Source: Xenopus tropicalis
Lineage: Eukaryota > Chordata > Amphibia > Anura > Pipidae
Direction: 5' to 3'
DNA length: 64,000 nt
NCBI RefSeq assembly: GCF_000004195.4
Contig: NC_030683.2
Coordinates: 45,397,358-45,461,357 of the forward strand
The notes under the pieces are model-generated. The model made no database searches and was not told where the DNA came from. It saw only the letters and a list, made by a program, of their open reading frames with translations. Each line of letters starts with the position of its first letter. The stretch's first letter is position 1. Of the stretch, positions 1 through 14,107 are shown piece by piece. Position numbers and translations under genes: made by a program.

Positions 1-1308
<1,308 letters not shown>

Positions 1309-2984
1309 TTTAATGAATTACATTTTACATACAAATCACTGCAGGGAAAAATGCAGGAGTGCAACAGCTGAATTAATTTTGGTGAATAGGAATCGCTGGT
1401 GGAAAGGCCTACATATTGCTTCAGCAGCCAACTTTGTGTGACGTCGGAAAACCAAAGCAATGCAAAGGCCTTTCCACTAGCTATTTGTATTGTTACTGGT
1501 GGAAAGGCATTTAGGAGACATTAGTTGCCCTTGGTAGCAGAGATCTATTGTGGGCATCTAAATCTCTCCATGGGACATCAGCCTTAAAAAAAAGCAGTGC
1601 AGCAGAGTTGGTGTGTTCCATCTAACTAACAGATTTTAATCTTCGCACATATTCAGACGTGGCTTCAATTGCTGATGCTCCAAGTCTGGAATAAAATGCA
1701 GGAGAAAAATAAGCACTTGAGATGGCCCCCACCAACCATCACTGAGCTACGTTGTGCTGGCTTTAATTCTCCTTTCAAATCATTGCACTAGTTTTCGAAA
1801 ATACTAATATAAAAAAGAAAAAATCCTTGTAGGACCTTTCAGGGCAGTTCATGAATTTGTATTATCTGATGCTGCAATGAACAAAGTAGGCTGGATACAG
1901 CAGATCTGGTAATAAACAAAGTAAATAAAAAATAGGAATATCTGCTTAAGAGAAAATATTTTTATACATACTGGAAATAAATAGCATGCCAAGTCAAATT
2001 CATCATTTTTCTTTATGGTGTTCTTTAATGGCAATAACAACAACATTCCAATTTCCAGCATAACTGTACACAACAATAATTTTGGCCTGGCAGTGATTCT
2101 TAGAAATCTTTACAGAAGGAATTCCAATCTGTCCCATGACCCATACAACAAACCATCACTGCAGCCAATCTACATTTTCACACTTCCTCCCAGAGTTGCC
2201 ATATCATTCATTTGCAAACTGAAACCTTGAAAAATCTCATTAGTATCAGTCCAGCTGCATAACACATCACTGAAAAAACAGCTACTGGGGAGCTATGTAG
2301 CCTGCATATTTAATAGCTGTCCCAATGCAAACTCTGATCCCTCCAGTGATTGAATTATTAAATGCTTATATGCTCTTATATACAGTCACCCAACAACCAC
2401 ATACCTGTTTAAGAATCAGAATACCTGCAGACACTTTAAAGGAAACACACACAAATGTATGTTTCTCAATGTGCCTGTTTTAGTGTGCTCAAGTGACCTT
2501 ATACATTATTATTTCTTCAATAACTAGGGAAACTAGGTCATTACCATTTGTGTCTGTTCTCAAAAATGTAGCAAAAGACAAAAATTTGAATTGAGACTCT
2601 AAGGTCTTTCAGAGACCAGAGCAGTGAGCGGCTTAAGCAGGAATAATCTCAGATGAACATACAACAGCTACAGTAGTCCTGTTATCACATTACAAAAGCT
2701 TTGCAAAACATTGACATTACTGCTCTCATCAAACTAGAGGAAGTCTTGTGGTGAGGAATATTTAAAAGCCAACCCACTTTGTCTCATAAACTGTAGCAAG
2801 AGTTCAAACCTTAATGCCTGCAGGGAAAAGTAAAATTAAGGAGAAACCTTTTCACATTTCACTAAGTTCACAACATCTTGTATTAGAAAATATGTATCAA
2901 ATCTCGTTTGTCAGCGTTAATAGAAAATATAATATTGACAAGTGGGTGACAGATACTGTAAGTGCATTTTTTAATTTTGTCAGA
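1309..2984. other. No recognisable gene
   Basis: AT-rich DNA with only short ORFs (up to about 75 codons) lacking any recognised motif. I see no repeat family, RNA gene or splice-like structure I can support here. Confidence 0.5.
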
Positions 2985-4582
2985 GTGTGTACAACTTGGC
3001 CTGGATTCAGACAGAAGAGTGTGTACATGTTGGCCTGTATACAGACAGAAGAGTGTGTACATGTTGACATGGATACAGACAGATGAGTGTCTACATGTTG
3101 ACCTGGATACAGACAGAAGAGTGTTTACATGTTGGCCTGGATACGGACAGAAGAGTGTGTACATGTTGACCTGGATACAGACAGAAGAGTGTTTACATGT
3201 TGGCCTGGATACGGACAGAAGAGTGTGTACATGTTGGCCTGGATACAGACAGATGAGTGTGTACATGTTGGCCTGGATTCAGACAGAAGAGTGTGTACAT
3301 GTTGACCTGGATACAGACAGAAGAGTGTTTACATGTTGGCCCGGATACGGACAGAAGAGTGTGTACATGTTGGCCTGGATACAGACAGAAGAGTGTGTAC
3401 ATGTTGGCCTGGATACAGACAGAAGAGTGTGTACATGTTGGCCTGGATAAAGACAGAAACGTGTGTACGTGTTGGCCTGGATACAGAGAGAAGAGTGTGT
3501 ACATGTTGGCCTGGATGCAGACAGAAGAGTGTTTACATGTTGGCCTGGATACAAACAGAAGAGTGTGTACATGTTGGCCTGGATACAGACAGAAACGTGT
3601 GTACGTGTTGGCCTGGATGCAGACAGAAGAGTGTTTACATGTTGGCCTGGATACAGACAGAAGAGTGTGTACATGTTGGCCTGGATACAGACAGAAGAGT
3701 GTGTACATGTTGGCCTGGATACAGACAGAAGAGTGTGTACATGTTGGCCTGGATACAGACAGAAGAGTGTGTACATATTGGCCTGGATACAGACAGAAGA
3801 GTGTTTACATGTTGGCCTGGATACAGACAGAGGAGTGTGTACATGTTGGCCTGGATACAGACAGAAGAGTGTGTACATATTGGCCTGGATACAGAGAGAA
3901 GAGTGTGTTCATGTTGGCCTGGATACAGACAGAAGAGTGTGTACATGTTGGCCTGGATAGAGACAGATGAGTGTGTACATGTTGGCCTGGATAGAGACAG
4001 ATGAGTGTGTACATGTTGGCCTGGATACAGAGAGATGAGTGTGTACATGTTGGCCTGGATACAGACAGATGAGTGTGTACATGTTGGCCTGGATACAGAC
4101 AGATGAGTGTGTACATGTTGGCCTGGATACAGACAGATGAGTGCGTACATGTTGGCCTGGATACAGACAGAAGAGTGTGCACATGTTGGCCTGGATTCAG
4201 AGAGATGAGTGTGTACATGTTGGCCTGGATACAGACAGATGAGTGTGTACATGTTGGCCTGGATACAGAGAGATGAGTGTGTACATGTTGGCCTGGATAC
4301 AGACAGATGAGTGTGTACATGTTGGCCTGGATACAGAGAGATGAGTGTGTACATGTTGGCCCGGATACAGAGAGATGAGTGTGTACATGTTGGCCCGGAT
4401 ACAGAGAGATGAGTGTGTACATGTTGGCCTGGATACAGAGAGATGAGTGTGTACATGTTGGCCCGGATACAGAGAGATGAGTGTGTACATGTTGGCCTGG
4501 ATACAGAGAGATGAGTGTGTACATGTTGGCCTGGATACAGAGAGATGAGTGTGTACATGTTGGCCTGGATACAGACAGATGA
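2985..4582. repeat. Minisatellite, 47 units of 34 bp
   Basis: Consensus unit GTGTGTACATGTTGGCCTGG followed by ATACAGACAGAAGA. The first unit starts at 2985 and the last at 4549; 1564/34 is exactly 46, and the unit starting at 3495 is in register, so there is no net length change across 47 units. The first unit (ACAACTTGG) is most diverged. Variants are segregated: AGAAG dominates up to about 3960, and AGATG dominates from there to the end, often with AGAG in place of AGAC. Because 34 is not a multiple of 3, the array is open in several frames on both strands (up to 307 codons), which is a repeat artefact. Confidence 0.97.
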
Positions 4583-4862
4583 CCCTGAAATAACATTGCA
4601 CTTGCCTTATCACAGGGAATGGTTGGCAGATACCTGTAAAAGCAGCTGAGAAGAAAAAAATATTTTTCCTTAATATTCAGACTGCTGATCTGTTCTGGTT
4701 TCCGAAGTCAATTTGTTTGTCTGCATGGAATTATAAATAGTGCCATGATTTGGGAAAAGCCCAGCTGTAAACATAACACAGGCACAAAGCTACTAAGTCA
4801 CTATTTGCCCTTCACTATGAAAATGGAGAAACCTCTGCCAATTGAATAAATACCCACAATAC

Positions 4863-4924
4863 ACACTGACTGACAGATGTATACCTACAAACATTTGAAA
4901 AAATAGAGAATAGAGGATTAATGA
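4863..4924 (+). repeat. 62-bp repeat, inverted partner at 7090-7151
   Basis: ACACTGACTGACAGATGTAT and the following bases up to GAGGATTAATGA match the reverse complement of 7090-7151 with about one difference. Flanking sequence outside the 62 bases does not match. It is either one end of a dispersed frog repeat or the terminal repeat of a roughly 2.3-kb element. Confidence 0.8.
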
Positions 4925-5224
4925 GGCTTTCGGATATTTAACCTGGTGCTTAGAGAGGCACCAAACAGAAATAGAGCCCGGCTAACAAATATAAATGTTG
5001 CTTTTGAGTAAAAAAGTTGGGTCAACTTGATATAGAGGATCAATTAATCATTTTCTTGATTAACTGAGTGCCTTGAGTGGTCTATTTAGTTCAGCTACAA
5101 GAACATTAAGGACAAGTGCTTCCCAGAACAAAATGCACTTAAACCCTGTAAACAAGCAAAAATATATCAAAACACACCCAGAAAAGGAAACATTCACACT
5201 TACTGGAGGAAGAGACATATTACA

Positions 5225-5390
5225 GGTATGGAATTGCTCCAATAACAGTGAGGCTGTCTTCTATAGACTCCATTTTAATAAAAAAAATCCAATTTTTAAA
5301 AATGATTTCCTTTTTCACGGTAATAATAAAACAGTACCTTGTACTTGATCCTATGATATAATTGATATTTATTGTAAGCAAAACAATAGT
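5225..5390. mobile_element. MITE family A, left part
   Basis: Starts TACAGGTATGGAATTGCTCC and continues through CTCCATTTTAATAA, AATGATTTCC, AACAGTACCTTGTACTTGAT and TTATTGTAAGCAAAACAATA, the conserved left half of family A. The right half is absent. Confidence 0.75.
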
Positions 5391-7089
5391 GAAGAATAAT
5401 ACAAAAAAAAACCTGGGAAAAAGAAGAAAAAATATGGCAACTTTTGTACCTACAACTTTGTATATATAAATAAGCCAGTTAGGAAAGCCCTGGAGATATA
5501 AGCGCAGGGGCTGCATGACAAGGGATCCGAATAACCAGCAGCCAGATTACACTGGTTTATGTTTAGAGATTGGCAGAACCAGGTGCAACTGTGATTAGGT
5601 GAGAAGGAAAGAGTTAAGGCAGGAGAAGGCTGGCCTGGGGAGGGGCAGAGAAAGAGAGGGATGTGATGTCAGAAAAGCACTCACTTCCTTATCTTCTCAT
5701 TTTCTCCACCTCTGTCTCCTGGTGTTTCATTGAGATATGTAACAAGGGGGTTCAGTGGGGTGCCTCAAGGCGAAGGGTCAATTGAGGAGTCCCCTTGTCA
5801 TGTGTAATGAACTAAATTAATGCATTTGTCTATATTTCTTGACTCGTAGCTATAACCTATACCTTGCTGACAGCCAAAATAACTTACTAAACCTCATATG
5901 ATAATGAAAAAGACTAGCTGAAAAGACTAGTTGAATAAGTGCGATAATCCCTAATCGTCATTGATTTATTACCAATACACAAAATAGCACAACATACTGT
6001 CTGAATAACAACACTCTCCCTCTAAAGGTACAGTTAGAACATGGAATCTTAATGGGCATATTACCATCTCACACAAATATAGAATTATCACATGAATTGG
6101 GCAAGACTATCATACAGTACAAATCTAACATTTAGAAAAGTAAAGTTCATACAAACCTGAGGGAAAAAAGCTTAGCACATCGCAATGCCTGCCTTTAAAT
6201 AGAATACATGATTAGGGGCAGGGGTGTCGGAAACGTGTTAAGCTCTTTTTTCGCCACTACTACGCAGCTGTGTTTCCTACTTTTCTTTTTTTTTTTAACC
6301 ATAACCATAAGCAGATTTGTAATATTGAGGGCAGCTTATTAAATACTTTACCATGGATAAAGATTTCCCATGAGCCCTTCTCTAAGCCTAGACTAATAAA
6401 TAAACAAGAAGCACATTTCCTAAATATTCCATTGCACATGTTTATGTAGATTCTAGCCAGGTGTTTTATTACATTTTTTGAATCTCATGGATTATTACAA
6501 AAATGATTAGAAATGATATAATTTGCATAAGAAAACAGAGCAAACAGACTATCCGTGCCAAGATAAATTACCAGCCTGTATAATGTTATATCTAGAATTC
6601 AGTAAGCGTTGCCATAAACCTGGGCACATACTGTAAGGAAGAATGTTTGAATATTGTGTGGCATGCCAGGCAGAAATCAGTGGAATAAGTGGAAAAGTCC
6701 TTGCAAACACTACAGTGCATGGGGGTCCTGGGTTCTGCGGGTTGAAAAAAGTTGAAAAGTTTGTGGTATTTTGATTGGGTGAGCTATTGCTTTCAATCAA
6801 TCCATTTATGCAGTAATTTTACTGACATTTCTAAGGTTAATGATGTGCTCATTGGCCATTCCTACAGTGATCTTGCTGGCAAGTCTACAGTTAATGGAGT
6901 TCTCATTGGCCATTTCTGCCATTATCTTATTGCCATGCTAAGGGACAGAATATGTCATGAATTGAAATGTGTCTGTGTTTTGATTCACTTTGTGCTTCTG
7001 ATGCTGCCTGGGAAAAGGGTTAGTTTTTGTAAAATTGGTATTATATTTGGGGGCATGGTTAAAAAATGGGAGTGGTCATTTTTTTCAAA
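5391..7089. other. No gene; one short direct repeat
   Basis: No ORF with a recognised motif. A 25-base block GTTAATGATGTGCTCATTGG (with CCATT) at 6836-6860 is repeated with three changes at 6890-6914. A T-run lies near 6285-6297. Confidence 0.5.
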
Positions 7090-7151
7090 TCATTAATCCT
7101 CTATTCTCTATTTTTTCAAATGTTTGGAGGTATACATCTGTCAGTCAGTGT
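7090..7151 (-). repeat. 62-bp repeat, inverted partner of 4863-4924
   Basis: Reverse complement of 4863-4924 with about one mismatch. Downstream to about 7240 lies sequence reading GGGGCCACCTCATGTTTGTC and ATGCTAGCTATGTCACTGCC, which has the look of a frog dispersed-repeat end (inference). Confidence 0.8.
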
Positions 7152-7338
7152 GCTTTATTACTCCTCTGGGGTGGATGGGGGCCACCTCATGTTTGTCTGC
7201 AGGGCCCCCCTCAAATGCTAGCTATGTCACTGCCAGTAAAAATATATTATGCTCCATAGATTTTAATCTATGCCACACACTTGTTTACATGGGTACACAC
7301 AGCCAAGGTCAAGAAGCTCACTACCAGCACTGAAAGGG

Positions 7339-7806
7339 TATAAAGGAGCAGTTTACTGTAAAAATGAAAATGGCCGAAATAAATTTTTTTTTCAATATAG
7401 TTAGTTAGGCAAAAATGTAATCTATAAAGGCTGGAGTGGACAGATGTCTAACATAATAGCCAGAACTCTACTTCCTCCTTTACAGCTCTCTAAGCTGTTA
7501 GCAGTCAGTAATCAATCAGTGACTTGAGGGAGGGGGGCATATGGGACGTATCTGTTCAGTTTTCAATTGAATCTGCCCTGCGTGCTCACAAACTAACTGA
7601 ACAGTTTTGTCCCATATGGCCCCCCGCAAGTCACTGAGGTTAGAGAACTAAAAGCAGGAAGTAGAGTTCTGGCTATTATGTTAGATATATGCTCATTCCA
7701 GTCTTTATAGATTACATTTTTGCCTAACTAACTATATTACAAATATTTTGTATTTTGCGCAGTCTATTTTACCCAGTTTAATGTTTACACTGAATTGTCC
7801 CTTTAA
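7339..7806. mobile_element. T2/Kolobok-type fold-back MITE
   Basis: Left arm (TATAAAGGAGCAGTTTACTG, later TAGTTAGGCAAAAATGTAAT, then TAACATAATAGCCAGAACTC) is repeated in reverse complement on the right (GAGTTCTGGCTATTATGTTA, ATTACATTTTTGCCTAACTA, ending GTCCCTTTAA). Arms are roughly 200 bp with small gaps, centred near 7565. The right end has TTAA; the left is TATAAAGG, one change from TTAAAGG. Ends TTAAAGGRR and TTAA targets are described for Xenopus T2 MITEs. Confidence 0.8.
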
Positions 7807-9060
7807 GGAAGCTTTTTTTAAGTGTTTTTTTTAACGATTGTGTTCTTGTGGGCTAATCTGCCAATGGAACAGGCACAAGTGTTCAAGTGCTAACAGGAGC
7901 AAAAATGAGCCCCCTAGGGACTATAAAAAGAGCATTGTGCCTGTTGTTCTGGCAGGTGCAAAATGAACTCTGCCTTCTGTGTTACATTAAAATTTTTGTG
8001 TAAAGCACACAAGGCAGCAATGTATTTTATGTCTTTGGCAGGCAGTAACTATTGGGCTCTATTGCAGGAGGCTCTAGGCTTCCCTCCAGCATAGTGACAT
8101 ATATGGGTACAAATCTTGTCTCTACATTTTGTGAGAAATGCACCTATTCCGTAGGAGTACCATCCATACATATAGCAGAGGTTTAAAGTGCAAATTTGTT
8201 TTGCAACATGCCCCACAATAATAAATGAGACTGGTTGTATTGTAAGGGCTCAGAGTAAATTAGTCTTGTAGCCTGAGCCAGCAACCTGCTCAGTTTTGTC
8301 AACAACCTAGAATCAAAGGTTGGGAAAATTTTGCAAAGAATAAAAATTCTGAAGTATCAGCCACCTCCATTCTTAGCATCCTTTGTGTGCCTGGCAGGTA
8401 TCTGGAGTGGGTTTAACACTTTAACAGAGTACTAGAACAGTTGGACACAGTTCCTGTGCAAAATTGCAGTGGTACAACTTACCCTTGATTAGCACACAGG
8501 CACCCAATGTATGCTGAAAACATGGGGAGAGAGACAGACCCAGACTATACCATATCCTTTGCCTTGTACCTTTATACCATTTAAGATGACAGCATATCAG
8601 CAGTTGATATACATTCTGGAAAATGGAAGACTTCTTAACTGGTGCCATAAAACAGCCTTTAAAATGGACAGCCCAGATTTAACACAGTTCATTTGGGCAC
8701 CAATATATGCATTTCTTTCTTCATTTATGTATATTTTTGCTTATGCAGATGTTTTATATTTGCATTTTAAAACTTAATTCACAGTGTACATTTGTCATTC
8801 TGCACTACTTTAAATACAAACACACAGTTCTTTATGATAAATGCCACCCAAGATATGCATTTCAAAGGCCAATTCACCTAAATATTTACTTTTAGTGCGC
8901 TATGCACAGTTGAAATTTAAGTATCTTCATAACTTTTTTTATTTATTTTAATGACTTTTGAATACAAAATTTTTATTGTAAACTCTTTGTATCAGTTGTT
9001 GGTTGCGTAGTACAATGTATGTAAATCTGTATGCAAGCCACTTATACCCTTAATGGGACC
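7807..9060. other. No recognisable gene
   Basis: Only short, motif-free ORFs (for example 88 codons at 8511-8777, plus strand). No repeat family identified. Confidence 0.45.
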
Positions 9061-9845
9061 ATACTAGGCAAATCCTTGTAGATAATAAACTTGGCTGTAG
9101 CAAGCAATGCCAGGCAGCAGCTGCAAGGGCAAACAAGGTTTTGAGCTGTATTAAAAGGGGTATAGATTCACGGGAGGAGGGGGTTATTCTTCCCCTTTAC
9201 AGAGCGCTGGTAAGGCCCCATTTAGAATATGCCGTGCAATTTTGGTCTCCAGTGCTCAAACGGGACATTATTGAGTTAGAGAGGGTCCAGAGAAGGGCAA
9301 CAAAGCTGGTAAAGGGTATGGAAAGTCTCAGTTATGGGGAAAGATTGGCCAAGTTGGGGTTGTTTACACTGGAAAAGAGGTGCTTAAGGGGTTAAATGAT
9401 TACTATGTATAAATATAGGGGGATCATATAATAATCTTTCTAAAGTTTTATTTACCAGTAGGTCCTTTCCAAGAAAAGAGGTTCCATCTACATTGTTGGA
9501 AAGGGTTTTTTTACTGTAAGAGCTGTGAAATTGTGTAATTCTCTCCCTGGCTGATATATTAGGATTGATGAAGGGGTTGGATGGATTTTTAGTGAGGGAA
9601 TACAGGGTTATGGAATATAGTTCATAGTACAAGTTGATCCAGGGACTGGTCCGATTGCCATCTTGGAGTCAATTTTCTCCCCCTCTGTGCCAAATTAGAG
9701 AGGTTTCAGAAGGGGTATTTTTGCCTTCCTCTGGATCAACTAGCAGTTAAGCAAGTTATATATAGGCATAAAAGGTTGAAATTGATGGACCTATCTGATG
9801 GATGTGTCTTTTTTCAACCTTACATACTATGTTACTATGTATGTT
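9061..9845 (+). mobile_element. CR1-like LINE, 3' end
   Basis: The plus strand reads ANKVLSCIKRGIDSREEG, ILPLYRALVRPHLEYAVQFW, then ELERVQRRATKLVKGMESL and RLAKLGLFTLEKRCLRG, the conserved C-terminal tail of vertebrate CR1-type reverse transcriptases. The open part is 9141-9395. Downstream frames are broken by stops but still read PSWSQ-like and FAFLWIN-like remnants of the usual tail. The element ends near ACTATGTTACTATGTATG, an ACTATGTT-type tail common on frog copies. The 5' end is truncated, the usual state of LINE copies. Confidence 0.8.
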
Positions 9846-10390
9846 GTGCTTTCTGTACAGTACTTTACTACAGTAAATTTTATAATAATACTTTTGTATC
9901 TCTCTAATCTCATTTCCAGAGACCCTGAACATAAGAACCATGAATGGTTTGAATGTTAGTTTTGTGTATGTATGTTTTCTCTTCAAACACATTTCAATCT
10001 GTCCTCTGGCCACGTTCAGCAGGGGCACCTGTCACAGGTTTTAAAGGTTCTTGTGATGCCAGGATACTAAAGCAAAGCTTCTCCTCAATCCTCTCCTCAA
10101 TGAACTCGCAAAGCCCCGTAACTCCTAGCTTCTCCTAATCAAAGCATTATTTGTGACACTTCTCAGTAACAGTCTCTGATGATAACCAGAACAGCCAGAG
10201 AGAAAAAGAAGTAAGAATCCACTGACTGCCTATGCTAAAATTTTGCATTTTAATACTTAGAAGGCACCATCTACTGTATCTATAAACATTACAGAAGCCT
10301 GGAACTAATGTGTTTTGTTCACATAAATAACTTTTGGAAAATGTCATATTTGCAAACCAAGCAGAACCACTTGGCCAATCTGGAGGGTTG

Positions 10391-10930
10391 CTGAAACATG
10401 ATTTATTATGATAAGAAATACGAATATCCTTACAACAGGCCAGTAGTCAGAGGCAGGCGGCAAATAATACAAGTCCTTAAGGCAGGCAGAGAGTCTGGAC
10501 TGGCAGCAGGCAAGGAGGGTCCGAATAACAAGCAGTGGTCAGGGGCAGGCTGAAAACAGGGAAAAATCGAGTAAATAGGCCGAGGTCGATAACAGGAGAT
10601 CCAACAGAGGTCAGGAACAGAGTATGGTGAATGGAACCAGGCAGGAACACGGGCAGTAGTCAGGTAGGAACAGGGGCAGGAACAGGCAGGAATCAAGCAG
10701 GTAAGGTCACTGGATCTCAAAAAAGGCTTAATGATCAAGCAAGGGGCAATGGTCAGGGACAGGCTATAAAGGGTCAAAATTAGAAGATGGGAAACACATG
10801 AGGATAATGAGGTGGGTGGAGGAAAGGGAGCAGACAGCATAGTAGAAGAGAGAGAAGAGAATTAATCAGGATCAGCCCAAAATGCCTCCAGTGGCTCAAG
10901 AGGTAAATGCAGGTTGCAAAGAACATGACA
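10391..10930. mobile_element. Possible diverged solo LTR (gypsy-like)
   Basis: Dense in CAGGCAGG, GGTCAGGAACAG and GCCGAGGTC strings that also occur in the gypsy LTRs at 17726-18404 and 22647-23327; for example GGCAGGCTGAAAACAGGG here and GGCAGGCTGAAACCAGGG there. It begins near a TG and ends GAACATGACA, compatible with TG...CA ends. No target duplication was recognised. The minus-strand 136-codon ORF inside (10430-10840) is low-complexity and not a gene. Confidence 0.35.
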
Positions 10931-11142
10931 AGCAGTGATTGAATCCTGACTGATCCTGATAAATCCACTGCACAGGCTGCATTGACATCCCAGATGCAAG
11001 TGCTCTGTAAGTGATCACTAAAGGGTGTGACTTTGCACCACTCTGTGAGTTAGTACTTGTGTCTAGGGATTGGATAAATGAGGCCCGGTGTTTTCTGTGG
11101 GGCCCTGTAAAGAGGATATCCTGACTGTTTTTCAGTTTTAAA

Positions 11143-11144
<2 letters not shown>

Positions 11145-11202
<58 letters not shown>
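11145..11202. repeat. (GT)n microsatellite, about 29 units
   Basis: Uninterrupted alternating GT from 11145 to 11202. Confidence 0.97.
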
Positions 11203-11204
<2 letters not shown>

Positions 11205-12431
11205 GCAAGTAATTTCTAGATATCCCAGTTCTGCTGATTACAGTCAGTGAGATGTGCTACAAGAAGCACATGGGTGCTTTTACCATGAAACAAACCATTC
11301 AAGTTTTTTTCTGTTTAATGTTGATTATTATTTTTGTTTATAGCAAAGCAATTCCTACAGTGCCATGCAATTTATTTGTCAAGCTTTTGCTTAGTCTGTT
11401 GCAAATTCAGTTTTAAGTATTTCCTACTCATACATTTATCCTTTGTTTAGAGTCACATTCATAAACACATTTTTAATTATGAATGCATTACAATGACAGT
11501 ATTTCCTCTTTATTGCTGCAGTAAAAGTGAAATGTTCTATGTACTTTATATGAGCGCTCTTATGAACAGGCAGGGTTATAATCTGCAGTTTCAGTTTAGT
11601 GGAATCCTAGCTTGAGGCCTGAATGATCTGAGGAATTTCATTTTGTCATATAAATATGCCCAACAGCGTCCCAAGGAATTGCACTGTTTCACTTTTATTC
11701 ACATCAAATAAAATTCAGCAGGAAAAAAAATCTAAAAGGCTTTTCAATATTTTTGCCACATATTTCTGTAATATGTGAATCTCATTTTGTGCCCATAAAA
11801 GAAGCTGCTTTATAATTTGCCTCTGTGATTTCTGGTTCTGGCCTTGCGTATAACAGCTTTGCACAGATGTGTACTTCCAAAAAACACCCAAGCACCTCAC
11901 ATGGTACTTGTATGATTTACAATAACCGTTAAATTGAGTTGGCCTGTTTTTCCCTGATATGTAACTGACAGTTTCAAAGGTTTCTACACAGTGAATAAAT
12001 ACATCTAAACTTATTTCCTTCTGCATCCATCTTATTCCAGCCAATAACATGCCCAGAAAAATGTCAAAAACAAAATACCTTTCAAAAATATTTAAGCCCT
12101 TCACAGATTCTGTAAATTTACTAAATTACAAATAACCCTCAAAATTAGGGACTGAATTGGAAAATCCTTCAGGTATTGGTAGTTCCAGGGTAACCCTAAG
12201 TCAATAGGTACAGCTATGCACAATTCATCTGACCAGATTGGGTGGGTGTGGGGGCATTTTAAGTGCAAGTACCTTTAATGAATGGTGTCAACAAACTCAG
12301 CACCCATGCCCAATTTTGCATGACCGCAACTGTGGTTGCTGTTATAAATAATCACTTTTTAGGGGCCTTTTAACAGAATGAAACAGGCCCTCTTGCAATA
12401 TTTCCCTGTTTCTGACCATCTTCTATTTTAA

Positions 12432-12775
12432 AGGTGTGATTCACCTTTAAGTTAACTTTTACTTTGTTATAGAATGGCCAATTCTTAGCAACTTTTCAAT
12501 TGGTCTTCATTTTTTTTATTTTTTATAGTTTTTTCATTATTTTTTCCTTTTCTGATTCTGTCCAGCTGTCAAATAGGCATCACTGACCCCCACTGCCAAA
12601 AAACTATTGCTCATTGCAGCTATAATTTTATTGTTATTGGTACGTTTTATTATTACTTATCTTTATATTCAGGCCCTCTCCTATTCATATTCCAGTCTCC
12701 CATTTACATCACTGCCTGGTTGCAAGGGTAACTTGGACCCTAGCAACCAGGCAACTAGTGAAAGTTTACATTTTG
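12432..12775. mobile_element. T2-like MITE, left part
   Basis: Reads AAAGGTGTGATTCACCTTTA, AGTTAACTTTTACTTTGTTA, CAATTGGTCTTCATTTTTTT, CAGGCCCTCTCCTATTCATA and GGACCCTAGCAACCAGGCAA, the order of a very abundant Xenopus MITE I recognise. Its right terminus is absent here, but the fragment at 971-1044 represents that end at another locus. Confidence 0.65.
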
Positions 12776-14107
12776 TGTGAAGTTTGGCAAAAGTAAAGAA
12801 AAACAATGATTTAGCTAAAAATTCTCTCTGCTTTTAATAGACTTACTGTGAAGTCATGCAGCTAGTTAGGGAATGTTCCCTGGTGTGATTATCACCAAGG
12901 GGAAGTTAATCTACGTACAGGAGACAAGTAAACAAACACGCAGCCCAGCACAAACCACTGCATGAATGGACGATGGTCAAACAGGTGCTTTTAGTAAACA
13001 TATGTTATGTCTGTGCTGGAACACTCTATTCACTGAGAAAGAACAACTAACAAATTCAGGAAATGTTCAGTACTAATACTTCTACAAAGCAGGTTGGGTA
13101 TTACTGCAATCAAATAACAACTTGTAGACAGAAAACATAAAGGAAAAGAAATCACTTCCCAAATGTTCTCAAATTACCTCACACACTGTCCTGGTTCAAA
13201 AATAAACTTCTAGGAGAGAGAGGCAAGGTTGTTAGCGTGCATTAACATCCACGTTCCAAGCGATATTTTTAGGGGTGGCATTTATACTTGGCTCTGGTCA
13301 AAAAATGTAAGGCATTTCCACTTCCTGTCAAGTGATATTTTGCCTTGCCTTGTTCACCAAAAATGAATATATGTGTAGCTCCAAATGGTCAACCGGTATT
13401 TAATAGTACATTTATTTGGGGAGTAATATTTGACGCATTTGATGCTCAACCAATGCATTTGCAGCTTTCAAACCAACAATTTAACCCAGTCACCTTTGTT
13501 ATGACCATTTAGTTTGTTCAGAAATTCTTCAGACATTGTGATAGCTGAGTAATAGCTGGAGAGTTATAAGTTGCCTCCTATTATTTTTGCCCAGGAATGT
13601 CCAAAGTGCAGACAACCAGGGACTGAAATGTAATCCCCTGTATCATGACAACTTTAGAATGGTGAATGCTGCTGTAAAGCCTCCAGTCACTATTTATTTT
13701 AGTTTATGAATGTATACTCTTTCAAATAAACTACTAATACTCATAATACTATATTAATCAAATCTAAGCTCTCTTTTAGAAAAAGTGCCTTACTTATCAT
13801 TAGGTCTAAGCTGTAAAACCTTTGCATTTATGTGTAAAGCAGCTCCCAAATGTCTGTAATCATGGATTTACATGAAAGGCAGGACTTCAAAAATTGATAT
13901 GCTGTGTACATATGTATTCCATGTTAGGGAAGGGTTAGTAGCGCATGCATTACATTTTTTTAGTGGAAAAAATGTAAGATGAGTTTAGTTTAATTACACA
14001 TTTTAATTACAGGTATGCTGTCATTTGGCCTGACACATTTCTTGAGATCAAGCATATGCCGGCAGGTTTAACTTGAATTCACACTGTCAGTACAAAATCA
14101 TTTAAAA
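12776..14107. other. No recognisable gene
   Basis: No ORF of 60 codons or more with a motif and no repeat family I can name. Confidence 0.5.

Noticed and set aside
2985..4582. CRISPR array
   Set aside because: Units are contiguous with no spacers, and the DNA is from an animal nucleus.
2962..4613. Many long overlapping ORFs on both strands (up to 307 codons) with repeated WPGYRQKSVYMLAW-like motifs
   Set aside because: A 34-bp tandem unit without stops in several frames gives open reading everywhere. No start context, no unique protein and no splice signals.
10430..10840. 136-codon minus-strand ORF
   Set aside because: Low-complexity Pro/Ser/Leu run from a CAGG-rich LTR-like repeat.
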